A DNA stretch of 64,000 bases. Origin: Pantoea sp. alder81. GTDB lineage: Bacteria > Pseudomonadota > Gammaproteobacteria > Enterobacterales > Enterobacteriaceae. A program made the position numbers and the translations under genes. Of the stretch, positions 46,100 through 56,528 are shown piece after piece. Numbering within the stretch: position 1 is the first letter of the stretch; every line of letters begins with the position of its first letter. The stretch spans positions 124,001 to 188,000 of the forward strand of contig NZ_JAIUDA010000008.1 in NCBI RefSeq assembly GCF_020179835.1, in the 5' to 3' direction. The notes under the pieces are model-generated. The model was not told the origin of the DNA. It saw only the letters and a list, made by a program, of their open reading frames with translations, and ran no database searches.

Positions 46100-46873
46100 A
46101 TGGATCTGAACGAATCCCGTCGTCTTTATCAACAACTCGCCAGTGAACTCAAACGTCGCATTGAGTCGGCTGATTATCGCGTGGGCGATAAATTGCCGGC
46201 CGAACGCCTGATCGCTGAAGAGATGGAAGTGAGCCGCACGGTGGTACGTGAAGCGATCATCATGCTGGAAGTGGAAGGCTACGTTGAAGTGCGCAAGGGT
46301 TCTGGCATCCACGTGATCAGCAGTCAGCAGCAAAATCGTGAGACCACACCCAGCCAGCTGGAGTTCGCCAGCTTTGGCCCGTTTGAGCTATTGCAGGCGC
46401 GCCAGTTGATAGAGAGCAACGTGGCCGAGTTTGCCGCTACACAGGTCACGCGCCAGGACATTATGGCGCTGATGGCGATTCAGGAAAAAGCCCGCCAGGA
46501 AGACCATTCACGTGATTCCGAATGGGATATGCACTTTCACGTTCGTATCGCTCAATCCACGCAAAACAGCGCCCTCGCCGCGATAGTCGAGAAGATGTGG
46601 CTGCACCGTCTGCACAACCCCTATTGGCTGAAACTGCACGAACATATTGATGCGCGCAATATCACCAGCTGGTGCGACGATCATGACCAGATTCTGAAAG
46701 CACTTATGCGCAAAGATCCCGCCGCCAGTAAGCTGGCAATGTGGCAGCACCTGGAAAATACTAAACAGATGCTGTTTAACGCCACCGCCGACGATTTTGA
46801 ATTTAATGTCGACCGTTACATGTTTGCGGAAAATCCCGTCATCCTGCCGGAAGGTAGTGACAATTCACATTGA
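46100..46873 (+). CDS. exuR: Hexuronate utilisation repressor (GntR/FadR family)
   Basis: A 257-residue regulator, one residue shorter than E. coli ExuR. The winged-helix DNA-binding domain (about 1-75) contains [26 protein letters not shown]; the C-terminal FCD domain (about 95-235) binds the uronate effector. It represses uxaCA, uxaB and exuT in the absence of hexuronate. Three operator-like sites in this window fit its consensus. Confidence 0.94.
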   Translation: MDLNESRRLYQQLASELKRRIESADYRVGDKLPAERLIAEEMEVSRTVVREAIIMLEVEGYVEVRKGSGIHVISSQQQNRETTPSQLEFASFGPFELLQARQLIESNVAEFAATQVTRQDIMALMAIQEKARQEDHSRDSEWDMHFHVRIAQSTQNSALAAIVEKMWLHRLHNPYWLKLHEHIDARNITSWCDDHDQILKALMRKDPAASKLAMWQHLENTKQMLFNATADDFEFNVDRYMFAENPVILPEGSDNSH

Positions 46874-47194
46874 TTCTGCTGCATTTCCAGGCGAATAAGT
46901 CAGTTAATCTGCAATAGTGTCAGCTCATGTAAAGCTCCTTTTGACCATCTGCGTCAAAAGGTAAAACTCCTGTGCGAGAGCCACTTTACACTGTCTGACC
47001 TGCGTGATTTTTGTTACAGTTATCGCCCTTTTCTTACCCTTTGCGACAGGGCTTTAAAAAGTCGCTGATTTAACAATCAATTCTGGATGGATCCGGAAAT
47101 CCCGCAACGGCTGCATACCAAAAATGTATAACCAAACCAGCCTGCGCCTCAGCCCCTCACGGGCACGTTTAACAATGATGTTCAGGAATGATTG
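46874..47194. other. Intergenic region before yqjA
   Basis: 321 bp without a gene. A 9-bp perfect inverted repeat CCTTTTGAC/GTCAAAAGG (46937-46961, 7-nt loop) is the only marked structure; no U-tract follows. GTAAA-type half-sites of CpxR occur nearby (46929 and 46962) but not at the canonical 5-nt spacing. E. coli yqjA is CpxR controlled, so this is suggestive only. Confidence 0.4.
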
Positions 47195-47872
47195 ATGGAT
47201 ATTTTGAAAGCATTGCTGCACGCCTTATGGCAGCAAGATTACGAAATGCTCTCCGACCCGACTCTGGTTTGGGCCATTTATGGCGTGCTGTTCTTGATTC
47301 TGTTTCTTGAAAATGGCCTGCTGCCCGCCGCGTTTCTTCCCGGCGATAGCTTGTTGATTTTAGTCGGTGTTTTGATTGCCAAAGGCACCATGGGTTTCCC
47401 GCTTACCATCCTGATTCTGACCACCGGCGCCAGCCTGGGCTGCTGGGTGAGTTACATCCAGGGCCGATGGCTCGGGAATACGCCCACCGTACAAAAATGG
47501 CTGTCGCACCTTCCCGCTCAATATCATCAGCGCGCGCATAGCCTGTTCCATCGTCATGGCCTGTCGGCCCTGTTGATTGGCCGCTTTATTGCCTTTGTTC
47601 GTACCCTGTTGCCGACCATTGCCGGGCTTTCCGGTCTGAGCAATGCGCGCTTTCAGTTTTTCAACTGGGTGAGCGGTTTACTGTGGGTAGTGATTCTGAC
47701 GGTGCTGGGTTTCGCACTGGGCAAAACGCCGATTTTCCGCCGCTATGAAGATGAGCTGATGTTCTGCCTGATGCTACTGCCATTGGTGCTGCTGGTCATT
47801 GGGCTGGTGGGTTCGCTGGTGGTGTTGTGGCGTAAACGTCAGTCTTCGCGCAACGGGAATTCACAACCATGA
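47195..47872 (+). CDS. yqjA: DedA family membrane protein YqjA
   Basis: A 225-residue DedA/VTT protein with [20 protein letters not shown] and the family motif [21 protein letters not shown]. coli YqjA is a proton-dependent transporter needed for alkaline pH and drug tolerance; DedA proteins have been linked to lipid-carrier flipping. ATG 47195 follows AGGA by 8 nt. Its stop overlaps mzrA (ATGA), as in E. coli. Confidence 0.93.
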   Translation: MDILKALLHALWQQDYEMLSDPTLVWAIYGVLFLILFLENGLLPAAFLPGDSLLILVGVLIAKGTMGFPLTILILTTGASLGCWVSYIQGRWLGNTPTVQKWLSHLPAQYHQRAHSLFHRHGLSALLIGRFIAFVRTLLPTIAGLSGLSNARFQFFNWVSGLLWVVILTVLGFALGKTPIFRRYEDELMFCLMLLPLVLLVIGLVGSLVVLWRKRQSSRNGNSQP

Positions 47873-48237
47873 TCGCATTCCGTGGATTTCCCAGGCGCTT
47901 AGTGCCCTGGGCGCTGGGCGCTGCTTTGGCGCTGCTGGCGGTGATTTTTGTGCCTTCGATGTTGCAGCACGATACCGTGGTACAAATCCGTGTTGCCCAT
48001 AACGGCACCAATTTGCCGGATGGCTTTTATCTGTATCAGCAGCTCAGTGCGCAAGGCGTGCGTATCAAAAGCATTACACCTGCAGGTGATGCGCTGGTGA
48101 TTCATTTCGAGAATGAAGAGCAGAGTCTGGCCGCGCAGAAAGTGCTGCGACGCCTGCTGCCACAGGGGTTTGTGGTGGCAAGCGGACCGCAAGCTTCACA
48201 GCAAGTGCCTGACGCCAATCGCCCCACTTACAGCTGA
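47869..48237 (+). CDS. mzrA: EnvZ/OmpR modulator MzrA
   Basis: A 122-residue single-pass inner-membrane protein: short cytosolic N-terminus, a helix at about 12-32, and a periplasmic domain with [24 protein letters not shown], matching E. coli MzrA. It binds EnvZ and links the Cpx response to the EnvZ/OmpR system. Translationally coupled to yqjA. Confidence 0.9.
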   Translation: MIAFRGFPRRLVPWALGAALALLAVIFVPSMLQHDTVVQIRVAHNGTNLPDGFYLYQQLSAQGVRIKSITPAGDALVIHFENEEQSLAAQKVLRRLLPQGFVVASGPQASQQVPDANRPTYS

Positions 48238-48243
48238 TTTTAG

Positions 48244-48266
48244 CCGTCTGGTGATAAGCCAGACGG
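48244..48266. terminator. Hairpin after mzrA
   Basis: CCGTCTGG and CCAGACGG (8-bp perfect stem, 7-nt loop) start 6 nt after the stop. The tail is not U-rich, so it may protect the mRNA end rather than terminate. Confidence 0.5.
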
Positions 48267-48410
48267 TGAATCAATCCTCGCTATCCCCGCGTCTTCGTTG
48301 AATTTTTTCGTCTGCTGTCTATGCTTAAAGGTAGCGCGAGTTAAGACAAGCTGGGACGCTTCTCCTGCCCGGTTTGCGGCAGGTCATCAACAATGGAAGG
48401 TAAAAACCTG

Positions 48411-48782
48411 ATGAAACATCAATTACTGCTGGGTGCTATTCTGTTTTCTCTATCGGGATCTCTTATGGCGGCTCAATCACTGTGCCAACAGAAAGAACAC
48501 GATATTCAGCGCGAAATCGACATGGCTAAACAGCATGATAACCAGCGCCGTGTGACCGGGCTGGAGCGCGCGCTGACTGAAGTGCGTGCTAACTGTACCG
48601 ATGAAAGACTGAAGTCGGCCCACAGCGAACGCATCGCAGAGCAAAAGCACAAAATTGCTGAACGTGAGCGTGAGTTGAAGGAAGAGCGTCAGGATGGCGA
48701 CAAAGATAAGATTGAGAAGCGCGAACGTAAGCTGGAAGAGGCACAGCACGAGCTGAAAAAGCTTGAGGCTGAGCCCTACTAA
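48411..48782 (+). CDS. yqjC: DUF1090 family periplasmic protein YqjC
   Basis: A 123-residue protein with a signal peptide (cleavage after LMA) and a charged coiled coil ending KIEKRERKLEEAQHELKKLEAE, as in E. coli YqjC (122 residues). Two cysteines, in SLCQQKE and ANCTDE, can form a disulfide. ATG 48411 is chosen over an upstream in-frame ATG because it starts the signal. Function unknown; first of the yqjCDEK group. Confidence 0.9.
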   Translation: MKHQLLLGAILFSLSGSLMAAQSLCQQKEHDIQREIDMAKQHDNQRRVTGLERALTEVRANCTDERLKSAHSERIAEQKHKIAERERELKEERQDGDKDKIEKRERKLEEAQHELKKLEAEPY

Positions 48783-48816
48783 TCGGACTTAAATAAATGA
48801 TGTAATGGAGAACTTC

Positions 48817-49122
48817 ATGTCTAAAGACACCACATCTGAACATCTGCGTGCGGAACTGAAAAACCTTGCTGACACCCTGGAAGAAGTGCTGAGCAGCTCG
48901 GCGGATAAATCGAAAACCGAGCTTGATAAGCTGCGCCACAAAGCGCGTGGCGCTATCGACAGTTCGCGTGAGCGCCTGGGCGATTCCGGTGAGCGCATCG
49001 CGCAGAGCACCCGTGAAGCCGCGGAAAAAGCCGACGAATACGTGCGCGACAATCCCTGGCACGGCGTGGGCATCGGTGCAGCTGTCGGTGTACTGATCGG
49101 CATCCTGATTTCACGTCGTTGA
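48817..49122 (+). CDS. yqjD: ElaB/YqjD family ribosome-associated membrane protein YqjD
   Basis: A 101-residue protein, identical in length to E. coli YqjD. A helical charged N-terminal part (LRAELKNLADTLEEVLSSS) is followed by the family tail RDNPWHGVGIGAAVGVLIGILISRR, a single membrane anchor. E. coli YqjD binds 70S and 100S ribosomes at the membrane in stationary phase. Overlaps nothing; yqjE follows after 1 bp. Confidence 0.92.
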   Translation: MSKDTTSEHLRAELKNLADTLEEVLSSSADKSKTELDKLRHKARGAIDSSRERLGDSGERIAQSTREAAEKADEYVRDNPWHGVGIGAAVGVLIGILISRR

Positions 49123-49123
49123 T

Positions 49124-49519
49124 ATGAACGAGAGTCAGAGCCACGGCCCAGGCAAAGGGGTCTTCAACATCGGTCAGCGCGTCGTCACTACCTTAGTGAG
49201 TATGGTTGAGACGCGCGTCCGTCTGGCGATTGTCGAGCTGGAGGAGGAGAAAGCCAATCTGATTCAGATGCTGATGATGGTTGGGTTGACCATGCTGTTT
49301 ACCGCTTTTGGTTTAATGAGCCTGATGGTGCTGATCATCTGGGCGGTGGATGCGCAGTATCGGCTGATGGCGATTGCCATTACCACCGCCGTACTGTTTG
49401 CGCTGGCGCTGATATTTGGTTTGTGGACATTGTACAAGTCACGTCAGTCAACGTTGTTGCGTCATACCCGCAAGGAGCTGGAAACCGATCGCAACCTGCT
49501 GGAGGAGCATCGCTCATGA
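49124..49519 (+). CDS. yqjE: Phage holin family membrane protein YqjE
   Basis: A 131-residue protein with two adjacent transmembrane helices (about 42-65 and 75-98) and charged ends, matching YqjE and the holin-superfamily III fold. Likely an inner-membrane stress protein acting with YqjD and YqjK. It starts 1 bp after yqjD; the yqjK start overlaps its stop (ATGA). Confidence 0.88.
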   Translation: MNESQSHGPGKGVFNIGQRVVTTLVSMVETRVRLAIVELEEEKANLIQMLMMVGLTMLFTAFGLMSLMVLIIWAVDAQYRLMAIAITTAVLFALALIFGLWTLYKSRQSTLLRHTRKELETDRNLLEEHRS

Positions 49520-49800
49520 GCCGTCGCGAACGTGAAGCCCGCATTCACGAACTGTTGAATCATGTTCAGCAGCAGCGATTGGATCTGAGTGCCGCTCGTC
49601 GTGACTGGCTGGATGGCACCGCTCACTACGATCGCGGCTGGTTGACGTTTCTCAGCCTACGCCGCTATCTGGCAATTGGCAGCAGCGCACTGGCCATCTG
49701 GTCTATCCGCAGTCCTAACCGTATTTTGCGTTGGGCAAAACGCGGTTTTGGACTGTGGAGCACCTGGCGCATGATTAAATCCACGCTCGAACCTCGCTAA
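49516..49800 (+). CDS. yqjK: YqjK family protein
   Basis: A 94-residue basic protein (E. coli YqjK 99). It begins MSRREREARIHELLNHVQQQRLD; a moderately hydrophobic stretch (about 50-62) may touch the membrane. Translationally coupled to yqjE. Function unknown. A terminator follows. Confidence 0.85.
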   Translation: MSRREREARIHELLNHVQQQRLDLSAARRDWLDGTAHYDRGWLTFLSLRRYLAIGSSALAIWSIRSPNRILRWAKRGFGLWSTWRMIKSTLEPR

Positions 49801-49815
49801 CGTCTTCATTTCAAA

Positions 49816-49843
49816 CCGGATCTAAAAGATTCGGTTTTTCTTT
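49816..49843 (+). terminator. Terminator of the yqjCDEK group
   Basis: CCGGATCT and AGATTCGG with an AAA loop (one G-U pair), followed by TTTTTCTTT. Confidence 0.8.
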
Positions 49844-50006
49844 ATCAGAATTCCTGAACAACATTGACAGTTTATCTCGCTTACAACTGTTGCGACCTGC
49901 GACTATCATCTCCCTCCATCAGCCCAACGAATTGAGACATGCGATTCGGCGGGAATAAAACCTTGCAGGCCAACAACCTGCTACATAATTCTTGTTGGAG
50001 TAAATG

Positions 50007-50417
50007 ATGAAAAAATTCGAAGACTCAGGCCTGCTGCTGGCACGTGTATTAATGACTATTCTGTTCATCACTGCAGGCTGGGGCAAAATCACCGGTTATG
50101 CAGGCACTGCACAATACATGCAGGCAATGGGCGTCCCGGGCTTCCTGCTGCCACTGGTTATTCTGCTGGAGTTCGGCGGCGGTCTGGCGATTCTGTTCGG
50201 TTTCCTGACCCGTTTCACCGCACTGTTCACCGCGGGTTTTACCCTGCTAACTGCGTTCCTGTTCCACAGCAACTTTGCTGAAGGTGTTAACCAGCTGATG
50301 TTCATGAAAAACCTGTCCATCGCCGGTGGTTTCCTGGTGCTGGGTCTGGTAGGTCCAGGCGCTTACAGCATCGACCGTCTGATTCGTGCTCGTTTCGCAC
50401 CAGCGGCCGCACGCTAA
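50007..50417 (+). CDS. yqjF: DoxX family membrane protein YqjF
   Basis: A 136-residue four-helix DoxX protein close to E. coli YqjF: MKKFEDSGLLLARVLM, ITGYAGTAQYMQAMGVPG and FAEGVNQLMFMKNL. E. coli yqjF responds to aromatic (2,4-dinitrotoluene-derived) stress under the control of YhaJ, which is also encoded here (58606). ATG 50007 has GGAG at 6 nt; ATG 50004 is too close. Confidence 0.9.
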   Translation: MKKFEDSGLLLARVLMTILFITAGWGKITGYAGTAQYMQAMGVPGFLLPLVILLEFGGGLAILFGFLTRFTALFTAGFTLLTAFLFHSNFAEGVNQLMFMKNLSIAGGFLVLGLVGPGAYSIDRLIRARFAPAAAR

Positions 50418-50456
50418 GCACACAAGCGTTGCCAGAACACATATACTGATTTGCAG

Positions 50457-50486
50457 GGGCGAGGATATTCCTCGCCCTTTTTCTTT
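50457..50486 (+). terminator. Terminator between yqjF and yqjG
   Basis: GGGCGAGGA and TCCTCGCCC (9-bp perfect stem, 3-nt loop) followed by TTTTTCTTT. It ends only 11 bp before the yqjG start, so yqjG must be expressed by readthrough or from a promoter upstream of the hairpin. Confidence 0.88.
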
Positions 50487-50497
50487 ATGGAGGGCTT

Positions 50498-51472
50498 ATG
50501 GGACAACTGATTGACGGTGTATGGCATGACACCTGGTACGATACGAAGTCAACCGGTGGCCGCTTCAAACGCACAGAAGCAGTCTGGCGCAACTGGGTAA
50601 CGGCGGATGGCAGCGCAGGCCCAACCGGCAATGCCGGCTTTGCTGCCGAGCGCGATCGCTATCATCTTTATGTTTCGCTTGCCTGTCCGTGGGCACATCG
50701 CACGCTGCTGATGCGCCAGCTCAAAGGGCTGGAGGAGATGATTTCGGTTTCGGTGGTGCATCCATTGATGCTGGAAAACGGCTGGACCTTTGACGACGAT
50801 TTCCCGGATGCGACCGGTGATTCGCTGTACCAGAACGAATTCCTTTACCAGCTCTATCTGCACGCCGATCCGCAGTACACCGGCCGCGTGACCGTTCCAG
50901 TACTGTGGGACAAAACCCAGCACACCATCGTCAGTAATGAGTCCGCCGACATCATTCGTATGCTCAACACGGCGTTTGATGCACAGGGTGCCCGCGCCGG
51001 AGATTATTATCCGCCTGAGCTGCGTGACAAGATCGATGAGCTGAACGGCTGGATTTACGACACGGTGAACAATGGCGTGTACAAGAGTGGGTTTGCTACT
51101 TCACAGGCGGCTTATGATGAATCAGTCACGGCATTGTTCCACTCGCTGGCACGGCTTGAGCAGATTCTTGGCCAGCATCGCTATCTGACTGGCGATCACC
51201 TGACGGAAGCCGATCTGCGCTTGTGGACCACGCTGGTGCGATTCGATCCGGTGTATGTCACTCACTTTAAGTGCGACCGCCACCGTATCAGTGATTACCG
51301 CAATCTGAACGGCTTCCTGCGTGACATCTATCAAATGCCAGGCATCGCCGACACGGTGAATCTGCCGCATATTCGCCATCACTACTACTGCAGCCATAAA
51401 ACCATTAACCCGAGCGGCGTGATTTCGCTGGGCCCGGCGTTTGACTGGGATGAGCCACACGGCCGCGGTTGA
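50498..51472 (+). CDS. yqjG: Glutathionyl-hydroquinone reductase YqjG
   Basis: A 324-residue Xi-class glutathione transferase. The active-site Cys lies in LACPWAHRTLL, and NESADIIRML and the C-terminal all-helical domain fit the family. It uses glutathione to reduce glutathionyl-hydroquinones, recycling quinone adducts. A well-placed AGGG precedes the ATG. Its partner in E. coli is yqjF, as here. Confidence 0.93.
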   Translation: MGQLIDGVWHDTWYDTKSTGGRFKRTEAVWRNWVTADGSAGPTGNAGFAAERDRYHLYVSLACPWAHRTLLMRQLKGLEEMISVSVVHPLMLENGWTFDDDFPDATGDSLYQNEFLYQLYLHADPQYTGRVTVPVLWDKTQHTIVSNESADIIRMLNTAFDAQGARAGDYYPPELRDKIDELNGWIYDTVNNGVYKSGFATSQAAYDESVTALFHSLARLEQILGQHRYLTGDHLTEADLRLWTTLVRFDPVYVTHFKCDRHRISDYRNLNGFLRDIYQMPGIADTVNLPHIRHHYYCSHKTINPSGVISLGPAFDWDEPHGRG

Positions 51473-51495
51473 AGTTGGTGCGGATCTTTGCGTTC

Positions 51496-51525
51496 AACAC
51501 ACTCCTTTTTTTGAAGGAGTGTGTT
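51496..51525. terminator. Long hairpin between yqjG and mdtI
   Basis: AACACACTCCTT and AAGGAGTGTGTT (12-bp perfect stem, 6-nt T/G loop). Convergent genes flank it. No clear U-tract follows on either side, though the stem is very stable. Confidence 0.6.
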
Positions 51526-51621
51526 GTGCAGAGTTTTACAGATGGAATACGAGGTGAAGCGGCTGATAGCCCATTTCTTCACGCGCGTTAACCGCTAAGA
51601 ATCAGGTCAATGTGTCCAGTT

Positions 51622-51951
51622 TTAGGCAAACTTAATCAGCACCATCCCCGCAATCAGCAATCCTACCCCTAACCAGCCAATACGATTCAGACGCTGCCCA
51701 AACAGCACCCATCCGGCTGCCACTGTTGCCACCAGCCCAAAACCGCCCCACAGCGCATAGGCTACCGAGAGATCGATCCCTTTTACCGCCTGTGACAACG
51801 CACTGAACGCCCCCAGCACCGCGACCAGCGAGAGCACGCCGTAAATCGCACGGCGGAAACCATCAGAGTATTTGAGAAAGATATTCGCGATGATCTCTAG
51901 CCCAATCGACAATGCCAGCCAGGCAACGTGCACAGCATTAAAGGTGGCCAT
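51622..51951 (-). CDS. mdtI: Spermidine export protein MdtI (SMR family)
   Basis: A 109-residue four-helix small multidrug resistance subunit, the same length as E. coli MdtI and near identical over [13 protein letters not shown] and [10 protein letters not shown]. The membrane Glu typical of SMR proteins lies in [21 protein letters not shown]. It forms a heterodimer with MdtJ for spermidine excretion. The start overlaps mdtJ by 14 nt. In E. coli mdtJI lies elsewhere on the chromosome, so its position here is a rearrangement relative to E. coli. Confidence 0.92.
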   Translation of the reverse strand: MATFNAVHVAWLALSIGLEIIANIFLKYSDGFRRAIYGVLSLVAVLGAFSALSQAVKGIDLSVAYALWGGFGLVATVAAGWVLFGQRLNRIGWLGVGLLIAGMVLIKFA

Positions 51952-52288
51952 GTTGCGGCTCCTTACGTGTCAGCGTGCCAGATTTGATCAGCACAATCCC
52001 TGCCACCAGCGTGACTAAGCCCGCCACTTTCATCAGCGATAAGGTTTCGTCGAACAGCGTGACACTGAATAGGGTGATAAACAGAATGCCAATACCTTCC
52101 CACATCGCATAGGCCACGCCCAGGGCGATACGTTTGACGGCGAAAGACAGGAAAATATAAGAGAGCGCAATCATCACCAGCATAAAAATAAAACCCACGT
52201 TGTCGTCATTGACGCTGGACCATTTCATTGACAACGTGCCGGTTATTTCAGCCAGGATAGCTAAAATTAGTAAAAGCCAATAGCGCAT
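51938..52288 (-). CDS. mdtJ: Spermidine export protein MdtJ (SMR family)
   Basis: A 116-residue SMR subunit (E. coli MdtJ 121), with [21 protein letters not shown] (conserved Glu), [19 protein letters not shown] and [13 protein letters not shown]. Pairs with MdtI. First gene of the leftward mdtJI unit. Confidence 0.92.
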   Translation of the reverse strand: MRYWLLLILAILAEITGTLSMKWSSVNDDNVGFIFMLVMIALSYIFLSFAVKRIALGVAYAMWEGIGILFITLFSVTLFDETLSLMKVAGLVTLVAGIVLIKSGTLTRKEPQHGHL

Positions 52289-52720
52289 ACTTTCTCTCCT
52301 TAAGAGAAATAGAGAACTATCACGCGAAATAAACGCATGGGAAACTTTAAGAATATTTTTAAATAAGGAGAGGGTGACGCTAAAGCGCGAAGCGCCAGTG
52401 CTGATCGCAGATCGAGCAGTGGAAGTGCTGAGGAAGATAAATAGAGGTTGCCATCATTGGGGCGAGCATTTTTTCCATAATTTTACAACTTATCCACGTT
52501 GTTGCTTTTCGTCGATGTGGAAGAATAATTGTCCTCGGTAGTGAAACACGCGCCTATTCTGGCATAAGGATTATTTTGTTCCCCGGTATTTTCATTTCTT
52601 TACGCTGCGGCTTTTCTTATTCTCCGCGGGATAAAGTTTATTTTAATTTCCGATAAGCCGCATTCTTTTCATTGAAGGTGGAGTGGACAATCATTCTTCT
52701 CACTCCCGTACGCCAGATAG
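52289..52720. other. AT-rich intergenic region between mdtJ and rnpB
   Basis: About 430 bp with no convincing gene. It presumably carries the mdtJI promoter. Beyond T- and A-rich runs (52560-52680) I see no repeat or operator I can name. Confidence 0.4.
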
Positions 52721-52746
52721 CAAAAACCCCGCCGAAGCGGGGTTTT
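52721..52746 (-). terminator. Terminator of rnpB
   Basis: On the minus strand CCCCGC-TTCG-GCGGGG is followed by TTTTT. It starts about 10 nt beyond the mature 3' end of the RNase P RNA. Confidence 0.93.
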
Positions 52747-52755
52747 CACCTGAAA

Positions 52756-53132
<377 letters not shown>

Positions 53133-53140
53133 GGCGCGGG

Positions 53141-53169
53141 ATAATAGGCGATCCGCCCGCGTTTGTCAC
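53141..53169 (-). promoter_or_regulatory. rnpB promoter overlapping the rsmI stop codon
   Basis: On the minus strand GTGACA (-35, 53169-53164) and TATTAT (-10, 53146-53141) are separated by 17 bp, and the RNA starts 8 bp after the -10. The TGA of GTGACA is the rsmI stop codon, so coding end and promoter share bases. Confidence 0.8.
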
Positions 53170-54029
53170 GCCTCTTGCTGCTCTAGTGCGTACTTATACA
53201 GGGCGTTCTTCTTAACGCCATGAATTTCCGCTGTTAACGCTGCGGCTTTTTTCAGCGGCAATTCCGCTTGCAGCAACGCCAGCGTACGCAGCGCTTCGGC
53301 AGGCAACGCTTCTTCGTCGGCCTTGTGACCTTCAACAATCAGCACCATCTCGCCTTTACGACGGTTTTCATCTTCCAGCACCCAGGCCAGCAGCTCACCG
53401 ACCGGCGCGCCCTGGATGGTTTCCCAGGTTTTGGTGATTTCGCGTGCCAGCACCACATAGCGTTCTGCGCCCCAGACGTTCACCATATCTTGCAGGCTAT
53501 CGATCAAACGATGGGTTGATTCATAAAAAATGAGGGTACGCGGTTCATTCTCAAGGGAGCGCAGCACGTCGCAGCGGCCTTTACTTTTGGCGGGCAGAAA
53601 TCCTTCGTAACAGAAACGATCGGACGGTAACCCCGCCGCGCTTAATGCTGTGATAGCCGCGCAGGCACCCGGCAACGGAACCACGCGCACACCTGCTTCA
53701 CGGCAGCGACGCACCAGATGATAGCCCGGATCGTTGATTAACGGCGTGCCCGCATCTGAGACCAGCGCTATGCTCTGGCCTTCTTGCAGCTTGGCTAACA
53801 ACACTTCTGCTTTCTGTTGTTCGTTGTGGTCGTGAAGTGCGAACAGTCGCGCATTGATGGCGAAATGTTGTAGCAACAGCCCGGTATGACGTGTATCTTC
53901 CGCTGCGACCAGATCGACGCTCGCAAGCACCGTCAACGCACGCTGCGTGATATCACCCAGGTTACCGATCGGGGTAGGAACGATATAGAGCGTGCTGGCA
54001 GAAATCTCTGCCCGATCGAGTTGTTTCAT
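53166..54029 (-). CDS. rsmI: 16S rRNA (cytidine-1402-2'-O)-methyltransferase
   Basis: A 287-residue tetrapyrrole-methylase-fold enzyme matching E. coli Rsm[56 protein letters not shown] and [20 protein letters not shown]. It adds a 2'-O-methyl group to C1402 in the ribosomal P site. Divergent from lpoA, as in E. coli; rnpB follows downstream on the same strand. Confidence 0.95.
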   Translation of the reverse strand: MKQLDRAEISASTLYIVPTPIGNLGDITQRALTVLASVDLVAAEDTRHTGLLLQHFAINARLFALHDHNEQQKAEVLLAKLQEGQSIALVSDAGTPLINDPGYHLVRRCREAGVRVVPLPGACAAITALSAAGLPSDRFCYEGFLPAKSKGRCDVLRSLENEPRTLIFYESTHRLIDSLQDMVNVWGAERYVVLAREITKTWETIQGAPVGELLAWVLEDENRRKGEMVLIVEGHKADEEALPAEALRTLALLQAELPLKKAAALTAEIHGVKKNALYKYALEQQEA

Positions 54030-54091
54030 TGTTTCATCCGAATTGCCGATTTAATATTGAGCATCTAGAAAAAAACATCACTGGATACAGT

Positions 54092-56161
54092 ATGCTTCCT
54101 TCAAAAGTCGTACGTCATAAAGCAGGACGCTTTGTGCCTGTTCTTCTCGCTGGACTGATTTTAGCCGCCTGTAGCGGACAGGGACCGCAGCAAACCTCCA
54201 ACGTCAATATTCAGGGGCCTGCTACTGGCCGATCTGACTATTATCTGCAGCAGGTGCAGCAAAGCAGCGATGATAGCAAGACCGACTGGCAATTACTTGC
54301 CATCCGTGCCCTGTTGAAGGAAGGAAAGTATCCGCAGGCAAACGATCAGATCTCGCAACTGCCACAACAGCTCTCTGATGTGCAGCAGCAGGAACTGCAA
54401 TTACTGCGCGCGCAGATGCAGATTGGTCAGCAAGATTTCGGCGGCGCTCAACAGACATTGGGTCAGGTGAAAACCGATGGCTTGTCTGAAGATCAGCAGG
54501 TGCGCTACTACGCACTGCAAATCGCTGCGGCGCAGAATCGCCCTTCGCTCGCGTTACTGCGCGCCTATATTGCTCAGGAGCCGCTGCTAAAAGGCCCCGA
54601 CCACCAGAGCAATATTGACGCTACCTGGCAAGCCCTGACGCAAATGACGCAGGATCAGCTAAACAGCCTGGTGATTAACGCCAATGAAAACACCCTGCAG
54701 GGCTGGCTGGATCTGCTCAATACCTGGCATACCAACAGCCAGGATCCGCAGATGCTGAAAGCGGCGATCAAAGACTGGCAGACACGTTATCCGCAAAATC
54801 CGGGTGCGAAAACACTGCCAACGCAGCTTAGTCAGGTGCAAAACTTCACGAAGGCCTCAACCAGCACCATCGCGCTGCTGCTGCCATTGAATGGCCAGGC
54901 ACAGGTTTTTGCCAACGCGATTCAAAAAGGCTTCAACGATGCCAAAAATGGCGTGTTAAATGCACCGCAGCCCGCGCCTGCTGCGCCAGCGGCAACCGAC
55001 GCCAATGCTCAGCCGTCAGCACCACAGGCTGGCGACGCCAACGCGCAGCAGCCTGCCGATGCTAACACCGCTGCTAATACGGTTGTCAGCCCGGCCATGG
55101 CGGGCAATATGCCGCCGCAGACTGAACAGCCGCAGTCCGCCGCACAACCGGCGACCACTGCTGCTCAGCCAGACAGCAGCGCGCAAGTGAAAGTCTATGA
55201 CACCAGCAGCCAGCCGATTGCCCAGGTGATGCAGCAGGCCCAGCAGGATGGCGCGACCATCGTGGTGGGTCCACTGCTGAAAAACGACGTGGAGTCGGTG
55301 GTGAATAGCCAGACGCCACTTAACGTGCTGGCGCTGAATGAGCCAGAACAGATCCAGAACCATCCGAATATTTGTTATTTTGCGCTTTCTCCTGAAGACG
55401 AAGCGCGCGATGCCGCGCACCATATCTACGAGCAGGGCAAACGCCAGCCATTACTGTTGGTACCGCGTAGCAGCTATGGCGATCGCGTCAGCAAGGCTTT
55501 TGCGCAGGAGTGGCAACAACTCGGCGGTTCCACCGTACTGCAACAGCGTTTTGGTGGCGTTTCCGAGCTGAAACAAGGTATTAATAGCGGAGCCGGTATC
55601 GCATTGAGTGGCACGCCGCTGACGGTTGAACAACCACAATCAGCCGGCGTGGCTGTTGCAGGCCTGACTATTCCGGCACCGCAAACCACCACGCCAGCGC
55701 CAACGGCCGATGCCAGCGGTGGCAGTGTGGATGCGGTGTACATCGTGGCCAGCCAGGATGAGCTGCAACTGATCAAGCCGATGATTGCGATGCGCACCAG
55801 CAGCCGCAACAACATCGCGCTGTACGCCAGCTCACGCAGCGCGCAGGCGGGTGCCGGTCCAGATTTCCGTCTGGAAATGGATGGCCTGCAGTTCAGTGAT
55901 ATTCCGCTGCTCTCCGGCAACAATCCGGGTCTGATGCAGCAGGCGGCGAAGTCGTTTAACAACGATTATTCGCTGGTTCGCCTCTACGCGATGGGCATTG
56001 ATGCCTGGACGCTGGCGAATCACTTTAACCAGATGCGCCAGGTGCCTGGCTTTGCCATTGATGGCAACACCGGCAAGCTGAGCGCCGACACGGATTGCGT
56101 GATCAACAGGAAGTTGGCATGGAACCAGTATCGTCAGGGACAAATCGTTCCGGTGCAATAA
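54092..56161 (+). CDS. lpoA: Outer-membrane lipoprotein activator of PBP1A
   Basis: A 689-residue lipoprotein with lipobox LILAAC (Cys19). The N-terminal TPR-like domain (about 30-260) contains [25 protein letters not shown]; a Gln/Ala/Pro-rich linker (about 290-370) sits between it and the periplasmic-binding-protein-like C-terminal domain. E. coli LpoA reaches through the periplasm to stimulate the transpeptidase of PBP1A. A further low-complexity insert (about 525-550, [17 protein letters not shown]) interrupts the C-terminal domain. ATG 54092 matches the family; the longer frame from 54029 overlaps the rsmI start region. Confidence 0.94.
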   Translation: MLPSKVVRHKAGRFVPVLLAGLILAACSGQGPQQTSNVNIQGPATGRSDYYLQQVQQSSDDSKTDWQLLAIRALLKEGKYPQANDQISQLPQQLSDVQQQELQLLRAQMQIGQQDFGGAQQTLGQVKTDGLSEDQQVRYYALQIAAAQNRPSLALLRAYIAQEPLLKGPDHQSNIDATWQALTQMTQDQLNSLVINANENTLQGWLDLLNTWHTNSQDPQMLKAAIKDWQTRYPQNPGAKTLPTQLSQVQNFTKASTSTIALLLPLNGQAQVFANAIQKGFNDAKNGVLNAPQPAPAAPAATDANAQPSAPQAGDANAQQPADANTAANTVVSPAMAGNMPPQTEQPQSAAQPATTAAQPDSSAQVKVYDTSSQPIAQVMQQAQQDGATIVVGPLLKNDVESVVNSQTPLNVLALNEPEQIQNHPNICYFALSPEDEARDAAHHIYEQGKRQPLLLVPRSSYGDRVSKAFAQEWQQLGGSTVLQQRFGGVSELKQGINSGAGIALSGTPLTVEQPQSAGVAVAGLTIPAPQTTTPAPTADASGGSVDAVYIVASQDELQLIKPMIAMRTSSRNNIALYASSRSAQAGAGPDFRLEMDGLQFSDIPLLSGNNPGLMQQAAKSFNNDYSLVRLYAMGIDAWTLANHFNQMRQVPGFAIDGNTGKLSADTDCVINRKLAWNQYRQGQIVPVQ

Positions 56162-56514
56162 ACCGCCAGCGCATTGGCGCTGAGCAGGAGCAGCAGGCAC
56201 GCCTCTATCTGGAGCGTGCCGGGCTGCGATGGATTGCCAGCAACGTGCGTTGCCGCAGCGGGGAAATTGACCTCATTATGCGAGACGCCGATTGCTGGGT
56301 GTTTGTTGAAGTGCGCTATCGACGCGATGCGCGCTACGGCGGTGCCGCCGCCAGCGTGACGCGCCAGAAACAACAAAAGCTGCTGCGCACCGCTGCATGG
56401 TGGTTGCTGGCACGCGGCGGCAGTTTTGATACGGTGAATTGCCGTTTTGACATCATTGCCATTACCGGGCGTGAGCTGGAATGGCTGCCCGATGCCTTTA
56501 ATGCCGATGGATAG
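56119..56514 (+). CDS. yraN: UPF0102 family protein YraN
   Basis: A 131-residue protein with the endonuclease-like core [21 protein letters not shown] (Glu/Asp...Glu-x-Arg), as in YraN/UPF0102 members. ATG 56119 lies 43 nt inside lpoA. The core recalls Holliday junction resolvase folds; function not established. diaA follows 14 bp later. Confidence 0.9.
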   Translation: MEPVSSGTNRSGAINRQRIGAEQEQQARLYLERAGLRWIASNVRCRSGEIDLIMRDADCWVFVEVRYRRDARYGGAAASVTRQKQQKLLRTAAWWLLARGGSFDTVNCRFDIIAITGRELEWLPDAFNADG

Positions 56515-56528
56515 AACCAGGTGGTCTT

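Noticed and set aside
46929-46966. CpxR box before yqjA
   Set aside because: GTAAA-like halves are present but not at the N5 spacing of the consensus.
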